Below, in pieces: positions 35,437 to 44,781 of a DNA stretch of 64,000 nt. The stretch comes from an uncultured Polaribacter sp. Its GTDB lineage: Bacteria > Bacteroidota > Bacteroidia > Flavobacteriales > Flavobacteriaceae. Numbering within the stretch: the stretch's first letter is position 1; each line of letters opens with the position of its first letter. The DNA lies in contig NZ_CANMBY010000003.1 of the NCBI RefSeq assembly GCF_947496195.1, positions 223,521 to 287,520 of the forward strand, given 5' to 3'. The position numbers and the translations under genes were made by a program. The notes beneath the pieces were generated by a model that was given only the letters and a program-made list of their open reading frames with translations, searched no databases and was not told where the DNA came from.

Positions 35437-37704
35437 ATGGCTTTTGATATTGATATGATCAAAAATGTGTATGCAAATATGGCTGATCGCGTAGATGCTG
35501 CTCGTGAAATTACTGGAAAACCATTAACGTTGGCTGAGAAGATTTTATACTCACATCTTTGGGATGGTAAACCTAATAAAGCATTTACAAGAGGAAAAGA
35601 TTATGTTGATTTTGCACCAGACAGAATTGCTTGTCAAGATGCAACAGCTCAAATGGCTTTATTACAATTTATGCAAGCAGGTAAAGCTAAAGTTGCTGTA
35701 CCTACTACTGTGCATTGTGATCACTTAATACAAGCAAAAGAAGGAGCTGCTAAAGATTTAAAACACGCTAATAATACAAGTAGTGAAGTTTTTAACTTTT
35801 TAGAGTCTGTTTCTAACAAATATGGAATTGGTTTTTGGAAACCAGGAGCAGGAATTATTCATCAGGTAGTTTTAGAAAATTATGCTTTTCCAGGAGGAAT
35901 GATGATTGGTACAGATTCTCACACAGTAAATGCTGGTGGTTTAGGTATGGTTGCTATTGGTGTTGGTGGTGCAGATGCTGTTGATGTTATGGCTGGTATG
36001 GCTTGGGAATTAAAATTTCCAAAATTAATTGGAGTAAAATTAACAGGTAAGCTTTCTGGTTGGACAGCTCCAAAAGATGTTATATTAAAAGTTGCTGAGA
36101 TTTTAACAGTTAAAGGTGGAACAGGAGCTATTGTAGAATATTTTGGACCTGGTGCTACATCTATGTCTTGTACAGGTAAAGGAACAATTTGTAACATGGG
36201 TGCAGAAATTGGTGCAACAACTTCTACTTTTGGTTATGACGAATCTATGGAGCGTTATTTACGTGCTACAGATAGATCTGATGTTGCAGATGCAGCTAAC
36301 GAAGTAAAAGAATATTTAACTGCAGATGCAGAAGTATATGCAAATCCAGAACAATATTTTGATCAAGTAATTGAAATCAACTTGTCGGAATTAGGCCCAT
36401 TATTAAATGGACCTTTTACACCTGATTTATCTACAGCTGTTGGTAAAGAAATGACAGAAAAAGCAAAAGCTAACGATTGGCCAATGCAAGTAGAATGGGG
36501 ATTAATTGGTTCTTGTACAAACTCTTCTTATGAAGATTTATCAAGAGCATCTTCAATTGCACAACAAGCCTTAGATAAAGGATTAAAAACGAAAGCAGAA
36601 TTTGGAATTAACCCAGGTTCTGAACAAGTAAGATATACTGCAGACAGAGATGGAATTTTAGGTATTTTTGAAAAATTAGATGCTAAAATATTTACTAACG
36701 CTTGTGGACCATGTATTGGTCAATGGGCTAGATATTCAGATCCTAAAAATGCTCCAAAAAACAGTATTGTACATTCATTCAATAGAAACTTTGCAAAAAG
36801 AGCAGATGGTAATCCAAATACACATGCCTTTGTTGCTTCACCAGAATTAACTGCTGCTATTGCAATTGCAGGTCGTTTAGATTTTAATCCAATGACAGAT
36901 AAGTTAATTAACGAAAATGGAGAAGAAGTAATGTTAGATGAACCAACTGGATGGGAATTACCACCTAAAGGTTTTGAAGTAAAAGAAAATGGTTACTTAG
37001 CTCCTAAAGAAGATGGTAGTGATGTTGTTGTTACCGTTAATGATGATTCTGAAAGATTACAATTATTAACTCCATTTGAACCTTTAGGAGATTCAATAAC
37101 TGGAGCAAAATTATTAATTAAAGCTTTTGGAAAATGTACTACTGACCATATTTCTATGGCTGGCCCTTGGTTACGTTTTAGAGGTCATTTAGATAACATT
37201 GCAAATAATACATTAATTGGTGCAGTAAATGCTTTTAACAAAAAAACAAACTTTGTAAAGAACCAATTAACAGGTGAGTATGATGCTGTACCAGCAACTC
37301 AAAGAGCTTACAAAAAAGCAGGAATAAAAACAGTTGTAATTGGTGATCATAATTATGGTGAAGGTTCTTCAAGAGAGCATGCTGCAATGCAACCAAGACA
37401 CTTAGGTGTTGCTGCTGTTATCGTAAAATCTTTTGCTAGAATTCATGAAACAAACTTGAAAAAGCAAGGTATGTTAGGTCTTACTTTTGCTAACGAAGCT
37501 GATTATGATTTAATTCAAGAAGATGATACTTTTAACTTTGTTGATTTAAATGAGTTTGCACCTGAAAAGCCTTTAACAATAGAGGTTGTTCACGCAGATG
37601 GAAGTAAAGATATGATTAAAGTAAATCATACTTATAACGAAGCACAAATTGCTTGGTATAAAGAAGGTTCTGCTTTAAACTTAATAAAAAAGCAAAACGC
37701 TTAA
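35437..37704 (+). CDS. acnA: Aconitate hydratase
   Basis: Aconitase interconverts citrate and isocitrate in the TCA cycle with a [4Fe-4S] cluster. The 755-residue protein resembles the mitochondrial-type enzyme, shorter than E. coli AcnA. Cluster ligands are seen in [11 protein letters not shown] (Cys near 360) and [10 protein letters not shown] (two Cys near 423-426). [11 protein letters not shown] (near 162) and the C-terminal swivel domain with [19 protein letters not shown] (about 635) contribute substrate-binding residues. It has its own promoter and is followed by a strong terminator. No other TCA genes are adjacent. Confidence 0.96.
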   Translation: MAFDIDMIKNVYANMADRVDAAREITGKPLTLAEKILYSHLWDGKPNKAFTRGKDYVDFAPDRIACQDATAQMALLQFMQAGKAKVAVPTTVHCDHLIQAKEGAAKDLKHANNTSSEVFNFLESVSNKYGIGFWKPGAGIIHQVVLENYAFPGGMMIGTDSHTVNAGGLGMVAIGVGGADAVDVMAGMAWELKFPKLIGVKLTGKLSGWTAPKDVILKVAEILTVKGGTGAIVEYFGPGATSMSCTGKGTICNMGAEIGATTSTFGYDESMERYLRATDRSDVADAANEVKEYLTADAEVYANPEQYFDQVIEINLSELGPLLNGPFTPDLSTAVGKEMTEKAKANDWPMQVEWGLIGSCTNSSYEDLSRASSIAQQALDKGLKTKAEFGINPGSEQVRYTADRDGILGIFEKLDAKIFTNACGPCIGQWARYSDPKNAPKNSIVHSFNRNFAKRADGNPNTHAFVASPELTAAIAIAGRLDFNPMTDKLINENGEEVMLDEPTGWELPPKGFEVKENGYLAPKEDGSDVVVTVNDDSERLQLLTPFEPLGDSITGAKLLIKAFGKCTTDHISMAGPWLRFRGHLDNIANNTLIGAVNAFNKKTNFVKNQLTGEYDAVPATQRAYKKAGIKTVVIGDHNYGEGSSREHAAMQPRHLGVAAVIVKSFARIHETNLKKQGMLGLTFANEADYDLIQEDDTFNFVDLNEFAPEKPLTIEVVHADGSKDMIKVNHTYNEAQIAWYKEGSALNLIKKQNA

Positions 37705-37722
37705 TTTAAGTATTTACTAAAT

Positions 37723-37754
37723 AAAAAAAACTCCTGAAAATTCAGGAGTTTTTT
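37723..37754 (+). terminator. Terminator after acnA
   Basis: A-run plus ACTCCTGAA pairs with TTCAGGAGT plus T-run (37723-37754), giving a strong hairpin with a short AATT loop. Confidence 0.9.
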
Positions 37755-37764
37755 TATTTAAAAA

Positions 37765-37796
37765 ATGCCCAACTTAGACGTATCTAATATTGGGCA
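37765..37796 (-). terminator. Terminator of the small exported protein gene
   Basis: TGCCCAA (37766-37772) pairs with TTGGGCA (37790-37796); on the minus strand the hairpin is followed by TTTTTT. Confidence 0.7.
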
Positions 37797-37818
37797 CCAA
37801 CTAACCAACCAGTTGTTT

Positions 37819-38163
37819 CTAACTAGCTTTTAATTTTACAGGCACTCTATAGATTTCTCCTTTTTTAGCTCCTTTAAAATTTAGCTTTTTATAATTTAAT
37901 TTGGTTTTTACAATAGATTGAAATTCAGATACCTTAGAATCTACAGAAACTACTACTAACTCATTTTTATTATTTACCATAAATGATATTTCTGCAGTAC
38001 TTGAAGAATTGATATCTAATTTTACTGTGTTTCCTAACATAGAAGCAATTTCAGTTCTTAATTTTTGAGTTACTTTTTTTGGTCCTTTATCTATTGCAGA
38101 TGTAGAAAAAGTTGTTGCTATACTAATAGCAAAAATTGCGATGATTGATTTTAAATTTCTCAT
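37819..38163 (-). CDS. Small exported protein of unknown function
   Basis: The 114-residue protein has a clear signal peptide (about 1-23, MRNLKSIIAIFAISIATTFSTSA). The mature part is Lys-rich and contains LRTEIASMLGNTVKLDINSS, a beta-rich central stretch (AEISFMVNNKNELVVVSVDS) and a C-terminal IYRVPVKLKAS. The layout resembles short TonB-C-like or DUF-type secreted proteins common in flavobacteria, but no known domain is certain. It is likely periplasmic. It is flanked by its own terminator and a 137-base gap to mutS2, so it is probably a single-gene transcript. Confidence 0.7.
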   Translation of the reverse strand: MRNLKSIIAIFAISIATTFSTSAIDKGPKKVTQKLRTEIASMLGNTVKLDINSSSTAEISFMVNNKNELVVVSVDSKVSEFQSIVKTKLNYKKLNFKGAKKGEIYRVPVKLKAS

Positions 38164-38300
38164 AATAAGTGTATTAAGTTAAACGATTACATCTAAAAGA
38201 CGTCTGTCCTTTAAAAACGTTTCAACTAAAAATTTACTTTAATATATTCTTAACAGTATTTAACTGATATTAAGAATTTTTATGATGATTTAAGATAATA

Positions 38301-40505
38301 CTATTTAGCTTTTTGTACTAATTCTAATTTATCAATTGTAGTTTTTGTGGTAAAAATGCCATAATTAATAGTTACTTTTTTCTTATCAATTACATCAATA
38401 GTACCTACAGAGTTCGAATCTATAATTTTTACTTTGTCACCAATTTTATAATTATAGCTAGCTTTTTCTTTTGCAATTTTAGCTTCTTCTTTCTTTTTTT
38501 CTTTTCTAACAGTAACCACTTTGTCTAAAACCTCTTTTTCTACTTTTTTAATGGTTTCTTCCATTTGTTTAGCAACAATTTTTGCTTTTTGTTTTTGTGA
38601 TTTGGTTTTTGGTTTAGTAGGATTTTTCTTTGTGTGTTTTACTTTTTCATCTGCAACCCATTTATTAAAATTAGTTGTGAGCTCTTTTTTATTATTTGTT
38701 TGAAAATATTTATTTAGTAATTCATTTATCTTTCTACCTAAAGAAAGCATTCGTTGATTATTATCATACAAATTTTGAAATCCAGCTAATTTATCTTGAA
38801 TTCTTTCTTCCTTTTCCCTTAAAGTCTCTAAATATTCTTGTTCTTTAGTTTTTTGTTTTTCTAAAGTTTCTGTTTTAGCTTGTAGTTTATTTCTCTCTTT
38901 TTGTAGTTTAGAAATGGTTTTATCTAATCTTATTTTACCAGTTTCTACTCTTTTTTTAGCTTTATTGATCAAGCTAAAAGGAATCCCATTTTTTTGTGCA
39001 ACCTCAAAAGTAAAAGAACTACCTGCTTGACCAATAAATAATTTATACAAAGGCTCAAGGGTCTTTTCGTTAAATTGCATGTTAGCATTTGTAACATTAT
39101 CCAACTCATTGGCTAATACTTTTAGATTGGCATAATGTGTTGTTATTATTCCAAAAGCATTTTTACCATAAAATTCTTCTAAAAATATTTCAGCTAGAGC
39201 ACCTCCAAGTTCAGGATCTGAGCCAGTACCAAATTCATCAATTAAAAATAATGTGTTTTCATTACATTTTTTTAAAAAATAGCGCATATTTTTTAATCGA
39301 TAACTATATGTACTTAATTGATTTTCAATAGACTGGTTATCACCTATATCTGTTAATATTGTATCAAAAATATAAGTTTCACTTCGTTCATCAACAGGAA
39401 TTAATATACCACTTTGAATCATTACTTGCAGTAAACCAATCGTTTTTAAAGTGATACTTTTTCCACCTGCATTAGGCCCAGAAATAACAATTATTTGTTG
39501 ATTATCATGTAAACTTAAAGTTTGTGGAACAGTTTCTATTTTCTGTACATTATTTTTTCTTCTTAAAATAGGATGAAAAGCATTTTTGAAATAGATTTTT
39601 TTCTTGTCTAAAATTTTAGGAAGAATCGCATTTATTTCTTTAGCATATTTTGCTTTAGCTCCAATTGAATCTAAATGAGCTAAAAAATTCACATAAGTTT
39701 TTAATAAAAAAACTTGAGGTCTTAATAAACTAGACAGTTCTTTTAAAATTCGAACAACCTCTTGTTTTTCTTCATAAACTAAATTTTGATATTCTCTACT
39801 ATATGCTAATGTTGCTTGAGGAGCAATATAAACGATATTTCCAGATTTAGATGAACCTAACAAGCTACCAGAAACTTTTCTTCTATGCATGGCTAAAACA
39901 GCTAAGACACGTTGATTATCTACAATGGTTTCTTTAATATCATCTAAATATCCAGCTGCAATGGCTTTTGATAGGGCAGAAGAAAAACTAGCTCCAATTT
40001 TACCTCTTACATTATTTATGCTTCTTCTTATTTGTTTTAACTCTGAAGAAGCATTGTTTTTTACTTCTCCAGATATTTCAATGATTTTTTTTATTTCATC
40101 GTTAATATATGTTGTAAATTCTATATTTTGAGTAAGTTGATAAAAAGTAGGAAACTGTACCTCAAATTTTTTAAAAAACTTTATGTGTTCATTTACTGTA
40201 TTAGAAGTTGTTGCAATTTTTAAAAAGGCATCTGTTTCTAAAAAACTATTCTCGATTGCTAACCTTTTAATACTTTCTGAAATATTATCAAAACCATGAT
40301 TTGGTATGCGATTATCACTCTCAAAAGATGATAAATATTCATCTACTAAATGTAATTCTCTAAGCAGTTTTTGTTTACCTACAATAGGTTTAATTTCAGA
40401 AACTTTTTCTTTACCCAAACTAGATATACAAAATTCAGAAATTTGAGTTAATACAGTTGTAAACTCTAAATCTTGTAATGTTTTTTCTGATATATTTTTA
40501 CTCAA
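38301..40505 (-). CDS. MutS2 family ATPase lacking the Smr domain
   Basis: The 734-residue protein has MutS core, lever and ATPase domains: QFCISSLG-type N-terminus, Walker A GPNAGGKSITLKT (near 344), Walker B/D-loop LIDEFGTGSDPELGGALAE (near 421) and TTHYANLKVLAN (near 455). A long charged coiled coil follows (about 520-670). The C-terminus ends in a short KOW/SH3-like beta segment (YKIGDKVKIIDSNSVGTID). Canonical MutS2 proteins are about 780 residues and end in an Smr nuclease domain; none is present here. MutS2 acts on recombination intermediates or stalled ribosomes, and which role applies is unclear. It is divergent from ung. Confidence 0.88.
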   Translation of the reverse strand: MSKNISEKTLQDLEFTTVLTQISEFCISSLGKEKVSEIKPIVGKQKLLRELHLVDEYLSSFESDNRIPNHGFDNISESIKRLAIENSFLETDAFLKIATTSNTVNEHIKFFKKFEVQFPTFYQLTQNIEFTTYINDEIKKIIEISGEVKNNASSELKQIRRSINNVRGKIGASFSSALSKAIAAGYLDDIKETIVDNQRVLAVLAMHRRKVSGSLLGSSKSGNIVYIAPQATLAYSREYQNLVYEEKQEVVRILKELSSLLRPQVFLLKTYVNFLAHLDSIGAKAKYAKEINAILPKILDKKKIYFKNAFHPILRRKNNVQKIETVPQTLSLHDNQQIIVISGPNAGGKSITLKTIGLLQVMIQSGILIPVDERSETYIFDTILTDIGDNQSIENQLSTYSYRLKNMRYFLKKCNENTLFLIDEFGTGSDPELGGALAEIFLEEFYGKNAFGIITTHYANLKVLANELDNVTNANMQFNEKTLEPLYKLFIGQAGSSFTFEVAQKNGIPFSLINKAKKRVETGKIRLDKTISKLQKERNKLQAKTETLEKQKTKEQEYLETLREKEERIQDKLAGFQNLYDNNQRMLSLGRKINELLNKYFQTNNKKELTTNFNKWVADEKVKHTKKNPTKPKTKSQKQKAKIVAKQMEETIKKVEKEVLDKVVTVRKEKKKEEAKIAKEKASYNYKIGDKVKIIDSNSVGTIDVIDKKKVTINYGIFTTKTTIDKLELVQKAK

Positions 40506-40542
40506 AATAGTATATTTGATAGCCTTACAAAAATAAGAAACA

Positions 40543-41208
40543 ATGCAAGTAAATATTGCGAATAGCTGGAAAAATATTTTAGAAAAAGAGTTTGAGAAAT
40601 CTTATTTTAAAGATTTAGTTGAATTTGTAAAAAATGAATATTCTATAAATACATGTTATCCTAAAGGGGTTGATATTTTTGCAGCTTTTGACTTTTGTTC
40701 TTTTAATGATGTAAAGGTGGTTATTTTGGGTCAAGATCCATATCATGGACCAAATCAAGCTAATGGTTTATGCTTTTCTGTAAAAGATGGTAATGCACAT
40801 CCACCTTCATTAATTAATATTTTTAAAGAAATCTCTTCAGATTTAAATAAAGCTTACCCTAAAAGTGGAAACTTAGAAAAGTGGGCAAAACAAGGTGTTT
40901 TATTATTAAATGCAACCTTAACAGTAAGAGCTCATGAAGCTAGAAGTCACCAGAAAAAAGGTTGGGAGACTTTTACAGATGAAGTAATTAAGCAAATTTC
41001 TAATAATAAAGAACATGTAATTTTTTTATTGTGGGGTGGTTTTGCAAAGAAAAAAGCAAAATTGATTGATAAAAAAAAGCACTTTATTTTAGAATCTGGT
41101 CATCCTTCACCATTAAGTGCAAATAGAGGTTATTGGTTTGGTAATCAGCATTTTTCAAAAACTAATGAAATACTACTGTCAAAAGGATTTAAAGCAATTA
41201 ATTGGTAA
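40543..41208 (+). CDS. ung: Uracil-DNA glycosylase
   Basis: Ung excises uracil from DNA in base-excision repair. The 221-residue length is standard for family 1. Visible are the water-activating loop GQDPYHGPNQANGLCFSV (about 63-80), WAKQGVLLLNATLTVR (about 113), LWGG (about 166) and the DNA-intercalation loop HPSPLSANRGYW (about 187). It is divergent from mutS2 across 37 bases, so the promoters must overlap. It is convergent with the small lipoprotein gene. Confidence 0.97.
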   Translation: MQVNIANSWKNILEKEFEKSYFKDLVEFVKNEYSINTCYPKGVDIFAAFDFCSFNDVKVVILGQDPYHGPNQANGLCFSVKDGNAHPPSLINIFKEISSDLNKAYPKSGNLEKWAKQGVLLLNATLTVRAHEARSHQKKGWETFTDEVIKQISNNKEHVIFLLWGGFAKKKAKLIDKKKHFILESGHPSPLSANRGYWFGNQHFSKTNEILLSKGFKAINW

Positions 41209-41233
41209 AAAAAAATCCGCTTAAAAGCGGATT
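41206..41233 (-). terminator. Terminator of the small lipoprotein gene
   Basis: AATCCGC (41214-41220) and GCGGATT (41227-41233) form a hairpin with loop TTAAAA. The T-run lies on the minus-strand side, so it mainly serves the minus-strand gene. Confidence 0.75.
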
Positions 41234-41264
41234 CATTGAATTTGAAAATAAGAAACAAATTAAT

Positions 41265-41420
41265 TTAAGTTAAATCAACTTGCTGTAATGTTGTTTGAGT
41301 AGTTTGTTGGTAATCTGCTAGGCCACATGAACTAGATGTACTTCTGCATGAAGAAAAACAAACAATACCTAAAATACAAATTGCAATAAATACGAATTTT
41401 TTAAGGGCTACTTTTTTCAT
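41265..41420 (-). CDS. Small lipoprotein, 51 residues
   Basis: The ATG at 41420 opens a 51-residue frame ending at TAA 41265-41267. The protein has a Lys-rich start (MKKVALKKF), a hydrophobic stretch (VFIAICILGIVCF) and a lipobox SSC with Cys at residue 25. The mature peptide is only about 27 residues: CRSTSSSCGLADYQQ followed by a Thr/Gln-rich tail. I recall similar short peptides with CRSTS-x-CGLAD in flavobacteria, but no function. It lies 3 bases after the stop of the solute-binding-fold gene upstream, which supports a real gene at the end of that operon. Confidence 0.75.
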   Translation of the reverse strand: MKKVALKKFVFIAICILGIVCFSSCRSTSSSCGLADYQQTTQTTLQQVDLT

Positions 41421-41423
41421 GGC

Positions 41424-42284
41424 TTAAATGTACATATTTTTTATGAAACCTTTAGAATTTTTCTTCTCATCAATAACGTTAAAGGTTATCATTTTATTTT
41501 GAATGCGTGAAATTAAATTTGTAGTGATAGGTTTTCCATCATTCCATTCAGTAATACTTAACCATTCTTTAATGTCTTCTAACTGTTGTTCATAACGTTC
41601 TGCAAGTATTACATTTATTCCTTTAATTTTTTTAAAATCTTTTGTTGTTTCATTAATTTCGTTTAATACATTTTTTACTGCTTCAGGATTTTGATTTAAA
41701 ATTTCATTACGAACTGCAATTACAAAACAGGGCCAAGGAGTAGGGCAGTCATCTATTCTTCTAAAGATTCCATTATCTACATAGGGTTTAGTTGTAAAAT
41801 GTTCCCACATAAAATAGTCTGCACTTCCATTGCTAAGTGCATCAATTCCTCCTTGTAGATCTTTAACAACGTTAAATTTAAGATTAGAAATATCCCAACC
41901 TTGATTGTAAGCATTTACAATTGCCATTAAATGCGATCCAGATCCATATCTACTAATTGCAATTGTAGCATTTTCTAAATCTGAAATAGATTTAAAACTT
42001 GACTTTGCAGCAACATGTATACCCCAAATGAGTGGAGATTTAACATAAGTCTGTACAATTTTAGAAGGATTACCAGCTGCAATATCTTTAATTATCCCTT
42101 CTGTTAATACTATTGCAATATCAACTGTGCCTTCTCTTAAAGCTTTGCACATTTGGCCTGTACCACCATGAAAATCTTGCCAGCGTAAATTAATATTATG
42201 TTTAGTGTATTCTTTATTTTTTAGGGTAATATACCAAGGATAATTAAAATGTTCTGGTACACCACCAACTTTTAGATTTATCAT
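41424..42284 (-). CDS. Solute-binding-fold protein without signal peptide
   Basis: The 286-residue protein has a type 2 periplasmic-binding fold like NitT/TauT or THI5 proteins: MINLKVGGVPEHFNYPWYI at the start, GGTGQMCKALREGTVDIAIVLTEG (about 39-62), ISRYGSGSHLMAIVNAYNQGW (about 109) and GGIDALSNGSADYFMWEHF (about 145). No signal peptide or lipobox is present, so it should be cytosolic, unlike transport-linked binding proteins. No permease is nearby. It resembles the family defined by the Candida Ca3427 protein as I remember it. The ligand is unknown. It overlaps the next gene upstream by 4 bases, in an operon with a nucleoside phosphorylase. Confidence 0.8.
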   Translation of the reverse strand: MINLKVGGVPEHFNYPWYITLKNKEYTKHNINLRWQDFHGGTGQMCKALREGTVDIAIVLTEGIIKDIAAGNPSKIVQTYVKSPLIWGIHVAAKSSFKSISDLENATIAISRYGSGSHLMAIVNAYNQGWDISNLKFNVVKDLQGGIDALSNGSADYFMWEHFTTKPYVDNGIFRRIDDCPTPWPCFVIAVRNEILNQNPEAVKNVLNEINETTKDFKKIKGINVILAERYEQQLEDIKEWLSITEWNDGKPITTNLISRIQNKMITFNVIDEKKNSKGFIKNMYI

Positions 42285-42598
42285 ATTATAAGTGATAAAA
42301 ATAGTATTAATACTATTAATATTAATATTAGTTTTGGATAAGTAATATTTATTTTAGGAAATCTAGTTTCTATATTAGGTAAGGAATCTATAAAAATTTC
42401 AATTTCTAAATCTTTACTAATCAAATCTAATTTTTCTCTGTCTGAATTTTTTATATAGTATTTTAAACTTCTAGAATTAGTTCCAATAATCTTTTCGTTT
42501 ATAAATTCTATTTGATTTTTATTAAGTGCATTTTCAAAAGTAAATACATTATGTTGGTATATGTAAAATTTAAAAACATCATTACTTTTAAACATCAT
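42281..42598 (-). CDS. Hypothetical protein with C-terminal membrane anchor
   Basis: The 105-residue protein has a soluble N-terminal domain of about 80 residues and a single C-terminal hydrophobic helix (YPKLILILIVLILFLSLII), a tail-anchor-like layout. The soluble part (FKFYIYQHNVFTFENALNKNQIEF...) with YYIKNSDREKLDLISKDLEI is faintly similar in pattern to DUF2007 signalling domains, but this is not a firm assignment. It overlaps the nucleoside phosphorylase gene by 11 bases and the binding-fold gene by 4, so all three are translationally coupled. Function is unknown. Confidence 0.7.
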   Translation of the reverse strand: MMFKSNDVFKFYIYQHNVFTFENALNKNQIEFINEKIIGTNSRSLKYYIKNSDREKLDLISKDLEIEIFIDSLPNIETRFPKINITYPKLILILIVLILFLSLII

Positions 42599-43463
42599 TT
42601 ACAATTTTATCTAAAGTGTATAGAATTAAATCATCTACTACTTTATATGGATTTTCACTAAAAGTACCATTTGCTCTATTAGCTATAATAGCATTCATAG
42701 AAACTGCTTGATGTCCTAAAAGCTTTGATAAACCGTAAATCGCAGAAGTTTCCATTTCTAAATTTGTAATTCTGTTTCCTTCAAAATTAAAACTATCTAT
42801 TTTTTGATTTAATTCTGGGTCTTGTATGGCTAATCGTAAAACTCTTCCTTGAGGTCCATAAAATCCACCAGCAGTGGCTGTTATACCTTTATAAATGCTT
42901 TTAGAAGATAATTTTTTCCCTAAATCAATAGAGTTTGCAACTACAATTGGATATGATTTTTTTTCGTTCCATTTTGTGTGTTTTATAAAAGCTTCTTCAA
43001 TTTTTGGATGAGAAATTTCATCTACTTGATAAGATAGCAACATGCCACTTAAATCTATAGCATGTGAGCTTAGTAAAAAGGAATCTATAGGTATATCTTT
43101 TTGTAAAGAACCAGAAGTGCCAATTCTAATAATATTTAACTGAGTTAATTCTTTTTTTATAGCTCTAGTATCTAAATCTATATTAACTAATGCATCTAAT
43201 TCATTTAAAACAATATCAATATTATCTGGCCCAATACCAGTAGAAATAACTGTTAAACGTTTATTTTTATAATATCCAGAAACTGTTTTAAACTCTCTTT
43301 TTTGAGTAGTAAAGTCAATAGATTCAAAGTGTTTTGTAACCTCATCAACTCTATCTAAATCACCAACAAAAATTATGTTTTTTGCAATATTTTCTGGTTT
43401 TAAATTTAAATGATAGACACTACCATCTGGATTTAAAATTAATTCAGATTTTTTTATAGACAT
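42588..43463 (-). CDS. Nucleoside phosphorylase (uridine phosphorylase-like)
   Basis: This 291-residue enzyme of the NP-I/PNP-UDP family should split a nucleoside with phosphate to base and ribose 1-phosphate. Visible are FVGDLDRVDEVTKHF (about 31), VISTGIGPDNIDIVLNELDAL (about 72), IRIGTSGSLQKDIPIDSFLLS (about 110) and NLEMETSAIYGLSKLLGHQAV (about 232), the ribose-binding Glu-Met-Glu motif. The family is certain; the base specificity is not. It starts 1 base after the DUF1835 gene and overlaps the following small membrane protein gene. Confidence 0.9.
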   Translation of the reverse strand: MSIKKSELILNPDGSVYHLNLKPENIAKNIIFVGDLDRVDEVTKHFESIDFTTQKREFKTVSGYYKNKRLTVISTGIGPDNIDIVLNELDALVNIDLDTRAIKKELTQLNIIRIGTSGSLQKDIPIDSFLLSSHAIDLSGMLLSYQVDEISHPKIEEAFIKHTKWNEKKSYPIVVANSIDLGKKLSSKSIYKGITATAGGFYGPQGRVLRLAIQDPELNQKIDSFNFEGNRITNLEMETSAIYGLSKLLGHQAVSMNAIIANRANGTFSENPYKVVDDLILYTLDKIVNDV

Positions 43464-44408
43464 CTAAGAAGTAATTTGCAATAATTTTTCTGATTGATGA
43501 TTAAACAAGAAACTATATTTTTTAGAACCACCTAAATATGCATCATCATTTCTTAATTGAGCATAAAAGTTAAGTTGATTCTCTAAAACTTGTTTACCTT
43601 TCTTATTTAATTTAACTGGATTAAAGGAATAAAATAATTTACTTAAATGATTAATTTTATTAAAATATTGTAAATCTCCAAAACCGTAAACTTCTCCATC
43701 TTTTAATAATTTGCCAACTAACTTATCTTTTGAAGTTAAAGTATTTTCATTAGCTGTTTGTAAGATTGAAGTTTCAATTTTATTTAAACCATTTTCTAAA
43801 GAAGGAAATCTTAAAATATGGGCTTCTATTGCACTTGCCAAATATTGAAAAGGAGACATTGGATCGAATTTGTAAACAGTTTCTAAACGAAGAGGGGAGT
43901 CTGAACAATATAATTGCCAAATGTAATCTGCGTATTCAATATCATCTTGTGTAAGCGTAATTCTTTTCTTATAATGATTATTTATTTGGTTTTCTGTTAG
44001 TTCTACTAAAGATTTTAATTTTTTAGAGCCTTTTACTTTTCCACTACAAACTAAAGATATATGATAACCTTTTCTATATCTTTTTAACCAGCTTATAACA
44101 GCAATCATATTAATTTGACAGAATAAATCGTGCTCAAACCAAAGCACTATTTCATTGGTGTTTTTTTTGTTACAAAGTGCTCTATATTCTTTTAAAGTAT
44201 AATCTATAAACTTTTGTTTGCTTACTTTGTATGAAGTCTTAAAAAAGTCATATCTACTTTTCCAAAAAGATTCACTACCTACATCTGTAGTAGTTTTACC
44301 TTCACAAAGCATTTCTCTCCAAGTAATAAAATCACCAGAAAAATTTAATTCTTTAAGATAATTAGTGGTACTATCACCATTTGTAATGTGTAAAATTGAA
44401 GTCCCCAT
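43464..44408 (-). CDS. DUF1835 family protein
   Basis: The 314-residue protein begins MGTSILHITNGDSTTNYLKEL, followed by FITWREMLCEGKTTTDVGS and EIVLWFEHDLFCQINMIAVISWL, which define DUF1835. The C-terminal part contains a winged-helix-like segment. No signal peptide or membrane helix is seen, so it is cytosolic. Function is unknown. It is the first gene of the minus-strand group DUF1835, nucleoside phosphorylase, tail-anchored protein, binding-fold protein, lipoprotein, with 0-4 base spacings or overlaps throughout. Confidence 0.85.
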   Translation of the reverse strand: MGTSILHITNGDSTTNYLKELNFSGDFITWREMLCEGKTTTDVGSESFWKSRYDFFKTSYKVSKQKFIDYTLKEYRALCNKKNTNEIVLWFEHDLFCQINMIAVISWLKRYRKGYHISLVCSGKVKGSKKLKSLVELTENQINNHYKKRITLTQDDIEYADYIWQLYCSDSPLRLETVYKFDPMSPFQYLASAIEAHILRFPSLENGLNKIETSILQTANENTLTSKDKLVGKLLKDGEVYGFGDLQYFNKINHLSKLFYSFNPVKLNKKGKQVLENQLNFYAQLRNDDAYLGGSKKYSFLFNHQSEKLLQITS

Positions 44409-44457
44409 AAATAATTTACTAACGTTTTTTGGTTTTATTTATTGTGTTGATTAATTA

Positions 44458-44781
44458 TTATCCACCAACACGTTTTACTTTAAATCCTTTTTCTTTTAAC
44501 ATAGCCATTATTTTATCTCTATAATCTCCTTGAATTATTATTTTTTCGTCTTTAAAACTACCACCAACAGAAAGCTTTGTTTTTATTTCTTTAGCTAGTA
44601 TTTTAAAGTCTTTAGTTGCCCCATTATAACCTTCAATTATTGTAATAGGTTTACCTTTTCTTTTTTCGTATTTACAAATAATAGGTTCGTCTTGTAACCA
44701 TATATTCGATTTTTCCTTAACAGGTTCAGGAGTTTCTTGATGATCTGGAAATAAGTTTTTAAGTTGATCTTTTAAATCCAT
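44458..44781 (-). CDS. SUI1/eIF1-like translation factor (YciH type)
   Basis: The 107-residue protein has an SUI1 domain at about 35-105 with CKYEKRKGKPITIIEGYNG, IKTKLSVGGSFKDEKIIIQGDYRDKI and the C-terminal MLKEKGFKVKRVGG, matching bacterial YciH proteins. YciH is thought to bind the small ribosomal subunit and affect initiation fidelity. The N-terminal about 30 residues are polar and variable. It overlaps by 1 base with the upstream 2OG-Fe oxygenase gene, so they are cotranscribed; no functional link is known. Confidence 0.92.
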   Translation of the reverse strand: MDLKDQLKNLFPDHQETPEPVKEKSNIWLQDEPIICKYEKRKGKPITIIEGYNGATKDFKILAKEIKTKLSVGGSFKDEKIIIQGDYRDKIMAMLKEKGFKVKRVGG

